Positions 13,768 to 19,635 of a DNA stretch of 19,635 nt are shown in pieces. Location of the stretch: contig CAJWNW010000023.1 of the NCBI GenBank assembly GCA_913044085.1, forward strand, positions 1 to 19,635, read 5' to 3'. The notes beneath the pieces were generated by a model, which worked only from the letters and a program-made list of their open reading frames with translations, was not told the DNA's origin and ran no database searches. The position numbers and the translations under genes were made by a program. How positions within the stretch are numbered: the first letter of the stretch is position 1; each line of letters starts with the position of its first letter. Origin of the DNA: an uncultured Flavobacteriaceae bacterium. GTDB lineage: Bacteria > Bacteroidota > Bacteroidia > Flavobacteriales > Flavobacteriaceae.

Positions 13768-15387
13768 ATGAGCTTAAAATCCATTGACCCTACCCAAACG
13801 CTTGCCTGGAAAAAGTTGCAGGCTCACTTTGAAACTATCAAAGATGTACATATGTCTTCTTTATTCTCAAAGAACTTTAAGCGTGCCTCAGAAATGAGCC
13901 TTGAATGGAATGATTTTTTTCTTGATTACTCTAAAAATAGAATTACTGCCGAAACCATATCATTACTCAAAGGTTTGGCAGAAGAAATTCAATTAAGCGA
14001 TGCCATCTCGAAGTATTTTGAGGGCGAAAAGATTAATAAAACGGAAGGCAGAGCCGTACTGCATACTGCACTTCGGGCTCCAAAAGAATCCGAGGTTTTA
14101 TTTGAAGGCACTAATGTTATTCCAGAGATTTATGAGGTCAAAAATAAGATTCAGCAGTTTTCAGAGGCGGTGATTAGTGGCCAGAGAAAAGGCTTTACAA
14201 ACAAAGCTTTTACGGATGTTGTAAACATTGGAATTGGCGGCTCAGATTTGGGTCCTGCCATGGTTGTAGATGCCCTTTCCTATTATGGCAATCATTTGAA
14301 AGTACATTTTGTAAGCAATGTAGATGGCGATCACGTGAATGAAGTTTTAAAAGAGCTAGACCCTGAGACTACTCTTTTTGTTATTGTGTCTAAGACGTTT
14401 ACCACTCAAGAAACCCTTTCCAATGCAACGACCATCAAGCAATGGTTTTTACAAAAAGCAGCCCAAGCCGATATTTCGAAACAGTTTGTGGCAGTATCTA
14501 CCAACATTGAAAAAGTGGAAGCTTTTGGGATTGACCCTCAAAACATTTTCCCAATGTGGGATTGGGTTGGCGGTCGATTTTCTCTGTGGAGTGCCGTCGG
14601 GTTGAGCATCAGTTTGGCTGTTGGTTTTGATCATTATGATGACATGCTCAAGGGTGCTCACAAAATGGATGTACATTTTAAGGAAGCCCCTTTTGAACAA
14701 AACATCCCTACTTTGCTGGCCATGATCAGTATTTGGTATAATAATTTTTTTAAAGCTGAAAGCGAAGCGATCATTCCATACACTCAATATTTAAATCAGT
14801 TTGCGACCTATTTACAGCAAGCCATTATGGAGAGTAATGGAAAAAGTGTTGATCGCAATGGGAATAAAGTGAAATACCAAACCGGAAACCTAATTTGGGG
14901 TGAGCCTGGCACCAATTCACAGCATGCTTTTTTTCAATTGATTCATCAAGGCACAAAACTAATACCAGCAGATTTCATAGGATTTTCAAAGTCGTTGCAC
15001 GGCAATCAAGACCATCAAGACAAGCTCATGTCTAATTTTTTCGCACAGACCGAAGCCTTACTCACTGGAAAAAACGAGGCTGTTGTAGCTGAAGAAGGGA
15101 CCGCTTCAGAAATTTTTCCTTATAAAATATTTGAAGGCAACCGCCCAACCAACACCCTTTTTATAGAACAGTTAACGCCTGAAAGTTTGGGTAAACTTAT
15201 TGCCATGTACGAGCATAAAATATTTGTGCAGGGGATTGTATGGAATATCTTTAGCTACGATCAATTTGGCGTGGAGCTTGGGAAACAATTGGCGGGTCAA
15301 ATTCTCAAAGAATTTTCAAAACAAAGCCCTGCGGCACACGACGCTTCAACAGCAAATCTTATTGCCCGTTATAAAAACATTCGATAG
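13768..15387 (+). CDS. pgi: Glucose-6-phosphate isomerase
   Basis: A 539-residue cytoplasmic enzyme of glycolysis and gluconeogenesis that interconverts glucose 6-phosphate and fructose 6-phosphate. Both family signatures are present: WDWVGGRFSLWSAVGLSI in the middle and VWNIFSYDQFGVELGKQLAG near the C-terminus, with the active-site lysine in the latter. The phosphate-binding segment VNIGIGGSDLGPAMV and the catalytic region GEPGTNSQHAFFQLIHQG are intact. Length is typical of the long bacterial form. It lies 16 bases after the M23 peptidase gene, without an obvious promoter between them, so it may be read from the same transcript. Confidence 0.98.
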   Translation: MSLKSIDPTQTLAWKKLQAHFETIKDVHMSSLFSKNFKRASEMSLEWNDFFLDYSKNRITAETISLLKGLAEEIQLSDAISKYFEGEKINKTEGRAVLHTALRAPKESEVLFEGTNVIPEIYEVKNKIQQFSEAVISGQRKGFTNKAFTDVVNIGIGGSDLGPAMVVDALSYYGNHLKVHFVSNVDGDHVNEVLKELDPETTLFVIVSKTFTTQETLSNATTIKQWFLQKAAQADISKQFVAVSTNIEKVEAFGIDPQNIFPMWDWVGGRFSLWSAVGLSISLAVGFDHYDDMLKGAHKMDVHFKEAPFEQNIPTLLAMISIWYNNFFKAESEAIIPYTQYLNQFATYLQQAIMESNGKSVDRNGNKVKYQTGNLIWGEPGTNSQHAFFQLIHQGTKLIPADFIGFSKSLHGNQDHQDKLMSNFFAQTEALLTGKNEAVVAEEGTASEIFPYKIFEGNRPTNTLFIEQLTPESLGKLIAMYEHKIFVQGIVWNIFSYDQFGVELGKQLAGQILKEFSKQSPAAHDASTANLIARYKNIR

Positions 15388-15439
15388 CTCGGCCAAAACA
15401 ATAATCACCGGTCTAGTATTTACGAACAATCAAGTTATT

Positions 15440-15465
15440 TTGTTGTCAAAATTCTCGTAATTTTG
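15440..15465 (+). promoter_or_regulatory. Putative promoter of the small membrane protein gene
   Basis: TAATTTTG at 15458-15465 matches the Bacteroidota -7 box, with TTG at 15440-15442 (and again at 15443-15445) as a possible -33 element at slightly short spacing. Transcription would start near 15470, leaving a leader of about 19 bases before the ATG at 15489. This suggests that the gene is not only read through from pgi. Confidence 0.55.
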
Positions 15466-15488
15466 CAGCAGTAATCAGTACAAAAAGC

Positions 15489-15923
15489 ATGATTAAAACG
15501 GTACATTCCTATTGGGCTTATTTGGTTTTAGCAGTATTGTTATTGGCGGTTTACAGAGCCATTTCAGGTGCTGTGATGAACAAAGAATACAGCCCTAAAA
15601 TGTTTCAGTCGGCATTATTTACCCTCATTGCCACCCACACCCAGCTATTGATTGCACTTTTGTTATATTTCACATCCAGTCGTTTTTCTTTGTGGTTTGA
15701 TTTAGGAATCGGAGAGGTTATGAATATTCCAGTGCATCGCTTGTATTTGGTAGAACACCCCGTCACAAACATATTAGCGGTTGTGCTGATCACTCGGGGT
15801 TACTCAAAACATAAAAAGAAACGTCTTTCTAATCCTAAATACAAAACCCTTGCCATTCATTATAGCCTTGCTTTAGTGTTGATACTATCTAGAATTCCTT
15901 GGAAGGCGTGGTGGCATTTTTAA
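15489..15923 (+). CDS. Four-helix, histidine-rich membrane protein (possible b-type haem protein)
   Basis: A 144-residue inner-membrane protein. Four hydrophobic segments are visible at about 8-25, 40-62, 86-103 and 121-137, separated by short loops with a basic stretch KHKKKR near residue 107. Histidines lie at or near membrane positions: His6 (VHSYW) before helix 1, His50 (ATHTQLLIALLLYF) in helix 2, His90 (LYLVEHPVTN) at the start of helix 3, and His124 in helix 4, plus His83. I recall similar small four-helix proteins in many Bacteroidota, labelled cytochrome b-like or hypothetical. The paired membrane histidines fit haem ligation, but there is no direct proof. It follows pgi by 101 bases and has a candidate promoter. 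It has no functional link to its neighbours that I can see. Confidence 0.75.
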   Translation: MIKTVHSYWAYLVLAVLLLAVYRAISGAVMNKEYSPKMFQSALFTLIATHTQLLIALLLYFTSSRFSLWFDLGIGEVMNIPVHRLYLVEHPVTNILAVVLITRGYSKHKKKRLSNPKYKTLAIHYSLALVLILSRIPWKAWWHF

Positions 15924-15937
15924 ATTTAATTTTTGGG

Positions 15938-15971
15938 TTTTCAAATGAATTTTCACATTAGGATTTGAAAA
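15938..15971. terminator. Weak hairpin between convergent genes
   Basis: A perfect 9-base inverted repeat (TTTTCAAAT at 15938-15946, ATTTGAAAA at 15963-15971) with a 16-base loop lies 15 bases after the membrane protein stop, in the gap between two convergent genes. It could end transcription from either side, but the stem is AT-rich and therefore weak. The rest of the gap to 16101 shows nothing else I can support. Confidence 0.35.
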
Positions 15972-16101
15972 AAGGATCACACCAACAAAAGTCAATTTAA
16001 CGAAGATTCAAATTATTTAACTCTAGCTCAAGATTATTTTCAAAACCGAATTAAATAAGATTTACCGCTTCAATGCCTTCTAATTGATCTTTAGAAAATA
16101 T

Positions 16102-17169
16102 TTACTGGATTTCTTTTATGACATGTACAAAAACTGGGAAGTGGTCACTGTATCCACCTGTAAAACCACCCCATGAAAAACTTCGGAATGGATAGCCTTT
16201 GTATTGGCCTTTTTTGGTGATTAGAAATTGCGCATTAAAAATACCAGCCTTGTAAAACCGAAAAGAAGAATAGTCTTCTTCAAGTAGTGGTTTGGACACA
16301 ATAATTTGGTCAAATAAACTCCAAGCATCTCTATAGGCATTGGAGCCCAATCCTTTTTTAAAAAAGCTTTCCATAGGGTTAAAAAGCTCTTTAAAATCTA
16401 CGTTTCTTTTATCGCCTTTGGTCTTTAAAACTTTCTTTAAACTGGAATTGGTTGGGTTGTCGTTGAGGTCTCCCATCACAAATATTTTAGCATAGGGGTC
16501 TTCCATTTGTAAGGAATCTACAAGTCTTTTATTTACAGCAGCGGCAGCCTCACGTTTGGAGCGGCTTCTGGCCTCACCGCCACTTCTTGAGGGCCAGTGG
16601 TTGACAAGAACGTGAATCAAGTCTTCTTCAAGATAACCACTAACCAACAGTACATCCCTTGTATAGTCGCGGCCATCGGAGCTGTTGTCTCTGAGTTTTG
16701 TTTGGTGGGCGCTTGAACTCAAAGGACGAAATAAAGCTTTTTGGTACATCAGCGCTACATCAATTCCGCGCTCATCCGGGGAGTCGTAATGTACAATGCC
16801 ATAGTTTTTAGAAACCAAGGCAGGGTCGTTGGCCAAGTCTTCAATAACACCGCGGTTTTCAACCTCACAAATTCCAATGACGGCGGGGCTATTATTTGAA
16901 GTTTTAACCCCAATTTTTGAAATCACATCGGCCATGTTTTGCACTTTCTTTTTGTAAATTTCTTGGCGTGCTGTTTTCAGCTCCATCATTGGACTGCGTT
17001 CATCAAATTTTGTCGTATCGTTGATGGTGTCAAACAGGTTTTCAACATTGTAAAATGCTATGGTGTGGACTTTAAAGGTGCGTTTGTTCTGAGCTTCAAT
17101 TTTCGAAACGAAAAAGAATAAAAGCAGTAGAATTATTATTTTGTGGTGCTTGCTATATGATGTCTTCAA
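16102..17169 (-). CDS. Exported endonuclease/exonuclease/phosphatase-family protein
   Basis: An exported metal-dependent phosphoester hydrolase of the EEP fold (DNase I-like nucleases and related phosphatases). Motifs in order: FYNVENLFD, IGICEVENRGV with the metal-binding Glu, GIDVALMYQ, HVLVNHWPSRSGGEARSRS with the conserved His, FVMGDLNDNP with the catalytic Asp/Asn, and a final GGYSDHFPVFVHV with the Asp-His pair. All expected active-site residues appear present. No ATG precedes the signal peptide. I place the start at the TTG ending at 17169, giving 355 residues and a clean signal sequence (KTSYSKHHKIIILLLLFFF, then VSKIEAQ). A TTG at 17205 would add 12 residues but falls on a probable promoter box. 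It is divergent from a TonB-dependent receptor gene. DNA, RNA or another phosphoester could be the substrate. Confidence 0.88.
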   Translation of the reverse strand: MKTSYSKHHKIIILLLLFFFVSKIEAQNKRTFKVHTIAFYNVENLFDTINDTTKFDERSPMMELKTARQEIYKKKVQNMADVISKIGVKTSNNSPAVIGICEVENRGVIEDLANDPALVSKNYGIVHYDSPDERGIDVALMYQKALFRPLSSSAHQTKLRDNSSDGRDYTRDVLLVSGYLEEDLIHVLVNHWPSRSGGEARSRSKREAAAAVNKRLVDSLQMEDPYAKIFVMGDLNDNPTNSSLKKVLKTKGDKRNVDFKELFNPMESFFKKGLGSNAYRDAWSLFDQIIVSKPLLEEDYSSFRFYKAGIFNAQFLITKKGQYKGYPFRSFSWGGFTGGYSDHFPVFVHVIKEIQ

Positions 17170-17202
17170 GTTGTTACTAAATTTGGCAATTAATTTATAT
17201 AT

Positions 17203-17210
17203 CAAAAGTA
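17203..17210 (-). promoter_or_regulatory. Putative -7 box for the exported EEP hydrolase
   Basis: Read on the minus strand, 17210 to 17203 is TACTTTTG, a match to TAnnTTTG, with a TTT element roughly 17 bases upstream. Transcription would begin near 17198. This places the TTG at 17205 outside the mRNA and favours the TTG at 17169 as the start codon. Confidence 0.5.
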
Positions 17211-17231
17211 TTAATTTTAAAATAAGAAACG

Positions 17232-17239
17232 TACATTTG
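17232..17239 (+). promoter_or_regulatory. Putative -7 box for the TonB-dependent receptor
   Basis: TACATTTG matches TAnnTTTG; no good -33 element is seen at the expected spacing. Transcription would start near 17245 and leave a leader of about 50 bases before the ATG at 17294. The box lies 21 bases from the opposing box of the divergent gene, so the two promoters must share DNA. Confidence 0.5.
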
Positions 17240-17293
17240 TTAGAGATATCTGTTCAAATATTCAAAGATATTCTTCAACAAAATTAATCACTT

Positions 17294-19635
17294 ATGAAAA
17301 AACAAATTTTGAGCTTTTTGTTTGTCTGTTTTGCAAGCCTCTACAGTTTTGCACAGCAAACTACCATCCGTGGCGTTGTCAATGACATGCTGACTTCCCA
17401 GCCCATTGACGCGGTATTGGTTCAATTGGAAGGTACTGAATTGACTACACTTACGGATCCACAAGGTGCATTTGCCTTTCTTTTGGATGTACCCTTGGGA
17501 GAACAGATGCTTGTACTTAGTAAAGATGGTTTTTTAAATGCACGCTATCCCATTGTAGTCTCTGAAGGCAGCGACCTCAATCTTCTGGATTTAATGCTTG
17601 AAATAGACAACTCCAACGATGAATTGTTTACCATTACTTTATCCGATGATGAACTTAATGATGACAGTAGTGGTGCCGACAACATTTCGGGATTGCTTTC
17701 TGCTTCTCAAGATATTTTTCAAAGGGCCGCCGCCTTTGAATTTAGTTCCTCTTTCTTTAGGGTGCGTGGATTAAACACCGACAATGGAACCGTTTTGATG
17801 AATGGAATTGAAATGAATAAAGTTTTTGACGGAAGACCACAGTGGAGCAACTGGGGCGGATTAAATGATGTCCTTAGAAGTCAAGAACTCAGTACAGGTT
17901 TTGCACCCTCTTCATATACCTTTGGAGGCTTGTTGGGTTCTACAAATATCAACTTACGCGCTTCGAATTATAGAGCAGGTGGTCGTATCACTTATTCCTC
18001 TTCTAACAGGAGTTATACCAACCGCTTGATGGCCACTTACGCCTCTGGCATGTTGGATGGCGGTTGGGCCTATGCATTTACCTTAGGTAGACGTTGGGGT
18101 GATGAAGGATTTCAGGACGGAACTTTTTATGATGCCAATTCCTTTTTTGTTTCTGTTGAAAAGAAAATAAACGACAAGCACAGTTTGAATCTCGTTGGGT
18201 TTTATACCCCAAACCGCCGTGGAAAATCTTCTCCAAACACCCAAGAAGTTTTTGATCTAAAAGGCACTACCTACAATGAATATTGGGGTTGGCACGATGG
18301 TGAAAAACGAAATTCTAGAATTCGACGCATTGCAGAGCCCGTTGTCATGCTAAATCATTACTGGGATCTTTCAGAATCATCAACTTTAAATACAAATGTT
18401 TCGTACCAGTTCGGAGAGCTGGGTAACAGCCGTTTGGATTATGCCGGTGGTGCCAATCCAAGTCCAGCCTACTACCAACAGCTTCCAAGTTATTTTTTAG
18501 CTGATGATGACGGACCAGATTATGCCGGAGCCTATCAGTCTGAGCAGTCTTTTCGCAATGGGGGTCAAGTTAATTGGAACCGCATTTACGACGCAAATTT
18601 AACAAACAATATTAATGGTGATTATGCTGCTTATGTGTTGTATGAGGATCGTAGTGACGACCAACAATTTAATGCAAATACCATATTAGAATCGACCTTG
18701 TCTGAGAATTTGACTTTGAATGCTGCGGTTAATTACAAGCGCTTAAAGTCCCATAATTTTGCAGAGATCGTAGATATGCTGGGCAGTAACACTGGTTACT
18801 TGAATATTGATTCTTTTGACCAGGTTCAATTTGATTTGCAAAATCCAAACCGTGTTGTGGGGAAAGGGGACACCTTCCGTTACAACTTTAATATCGACGC
18901 CAATGTTTTGAGCGGCTTTGCACAGGCTCAATTTAAATACAATAAGGTCGATTTCTTTTTATCGGGTTCTTACACAGCAACAGAATACCAACGCGAAGGA
19001 CTTTACCAAACAGAAACCTATGCTGATAATTCTCTAGGGAAGGGTCGTAAACTTTCTTTTGGAGGCGTTGGTGCCAAGGGTGGATTTACCTATAAATTTT
19101 CAGGAAAACATATATTTAATGTCAATGCAGGTTATTTAACAAAAGCCCCTTCAGTAAGAAACACTTTTACGAACTCCCGAGAAAATCACGCAGTTGTTGG
19201 AGACATCACAGGCGTCGACATCACTGAAGAAAAAATCACCTCGTTTGACGCTAATTATATTTTCAGATCTTCTACTGTAAAAGCAAGATTGACCGGTTAT
19301 TACACCCAAATGAAAGACGCTAATGAAATTTCATTTTATTTTGCCGATGGTATTAGCGGGGTGGACGAAGGAACAGCATTTGTTCAAGAAATTTTACAAG
19401 GCATTGATAAGACCCATATGGGGATTGAATTTGGGATGGAAGCTCAAATAACACCATCCATTAAATTGACTGGTGTGGCTTCCATAGGACAATTCATCTA
19501 TGACAACAACCCCAATTTGGTGTTAACCTCAAGTGATTTTGTGGATGGTCTTAATTTTGGAGAATCGAATTTAAAAGATTACCGCATTGCTGCAGGGCCC
19601 CAACAGGCGGCTTCTATTGGATTTGAATACAGAGA
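17294..19635 (+). CDS. TonB-dependent receptor with carboxypeptidase-regulatory-like N-terminal domain (partial)
   Basis: An outer-membrane active transporter driven by TonB; the frame is open from the ATG at 17294 to the window edge (about 780 residues), so the C-terminus is missing. It starts with a signal peptide (MKKQILSFLFVCFASLYSFA, then Q). Residues about 22-95 form a CarboxypepD_reg-like beta-sandwich (TTIRGVVNDMLTSQPIDAVL, DPQGAFAF), usual in Bacteroidota receptors. A plug-like domain follows, with FFRVRGLNTDNGTVLMNGIE and a segment ending GGLLGSTNINLRA, then a barrel rich in alternating strands and YYTQMKDANEISFYF-type stretches. No SusD-like partner gene lies in the visible sequence. 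The ligand is unknown. Its divergent neighbour is an exported EEP-family hydrolase, which makes a nucleotide- or phosphate-related cargo plausible. Confidence 0.92.
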   Translation, partial: MKKQILSFLFVCFASLYSFAQQTTIRGVVNDMLTSQPIDAVLVQLEGTELTTLTDPQGAFAFLLDVPLGEQMLVLSKDGFLNARYPIVVSEGSDLNLLDLMLEIDNSNDELFTITLSDDELNDDSSGADNISGLLSASQDIFQRAAAFEFSSSFFRVRGLNTDNGTVLMNGIEMNKVFDGRPQWSNWGGLNDVLRSQELSTGFAPSSYTFGGLLGSTNINLRASNYRAGGRITYSSSNRSYTNRLMATYASGMLDGGWAYAFTLGRRWGDEGFQDGTFYDANSFFVSVEKKINDKHSLNLVGFYTPNRRGKSSPNTQEVFDLKGTTYNEYWGWHDGEKRNSRIRRIAEPVVMLNHYWDLSESSTLNTNVSYQFGELGNSRLDYAGGANPSPAYYQQLPSYFLADDDGPDYAGAYQSEQSFRNGGQVNWNRIYDANLTNNINGDYAAYVLYEDRSDDQQFNANTILESTLSENLTLNAAVNYKRLKSHNFAEIVDMLGSNTGYLNIDSFDQVQFDLQNPNRVVGKGDTFRYNFNIDANVLSGFAQAQFKYNKVDFFLSGSYTATEYQREGLYQTETYADNSLGKGRKLSFGGVGAKGGFTYKFSGKHIFNVNAGYLTKAPSVRNTFTNSRENHAVVGDITGVDITEEKITSFDANYIFRSSTVKARLTGYYTQMKDANEISFYFADGISGVDEGTAFVQEILQGIDKTHMGIEFGMEAQITPSIKLTGVASIGQFIYDNNPNLVLTSSDFVDGLNFGESNLKDYRIAAGPQQAASIGFEYR

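Noticed and set aside
16050..16101. Seventeen sense codons follow the EEP gene's TAA in the same frame (reading IFSKDQLEGIEAVNLI), ending at another TAA.
   Set aside because: It could suggest stop-codon readthrough or a remnant, but the conserved SDHFPVFV end of the family is already complete before the TAA, and so short an extension is expected by chance.

Overview
The window looks like chromosomal DNA of a marine-type member of the Flavobacteriaceae (Bacteroidota). The evidence is AT-rich DNA, Bacteroidota-style promoter boxes (TAnnTTTG), few Shine-Dalgarno sequences, the long LspA form, a DksA-like protein without zinc cysteines, a four-helix histidine-rich membrane protein, and a TonB-dependent receptor with a carboxypeptidase-regulatory N-terminal domain. 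No rRNA, tRNA, CRISPR array, insertion sequence, integrase or phage gene is visible. Most of the window is ordinary and well conserved; the unusual points are departures within known families rather than a clearly new system.

Layout. (1) Bases 1-1668, plus strand: the end of ileS, a DksA/TraR-like gene and lspA, tightly packed. (2) Bases 1640-4043, minus strand: rimK, an AstE/AspA-type zinc deacylase and 5-formyltetrahydrofolate cyclo-ligase, joined by TAATG and ATGA stop/start overlaps. The last gene runs head-on into lspA with a 29-base overlap. (3) Bases 4133-8186, plus strand: uvrC, apparently transcribed without a leader, then an overlapping patatin-POTRA-beta-barrel gene of type Vd (PlpD-like) architecture. 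(4) Bases 8355-15387, plus strand: homogentisate 1,2-dioxygenase, 4-hydroxyphenylpyruvate dioxygenase, a DUF3108 exported protein, tryptophan 2,3-dioxygenase, an M23 peptidase and glucose-6-phosphate isomerase. (5) Bases 15489-15923: a small membrane protein with its own promoter. (6) Bases 16102-19635: an exported endonuclease/exonuclease/phosphatase-family protein on the minus strand, divergent from a TonB-dependent receptor that runs off the right edge.

How the genes fit together. Region 4 holds two consecutive steps of tyrosine breakdown (4-hydroxyphenylpyruvate to homogentisate to maleylacetoacetate) and the first step of tryptophan breakdown, followed by cell-wall and central-carbon genes. 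Region 2 pairs a glutamate ligase with a hydrolase of the amide-cleaving ASTE/ASPA family. Region 6 pairs an exported phosphoester hydrolase with an outer-membrane importer, which suggests (by inference) scavenging of nucleic acid or phosphate. The most checkable anomaly is that UvrC lacks all four cysteines expected to bind its iron-sulfur cluster.
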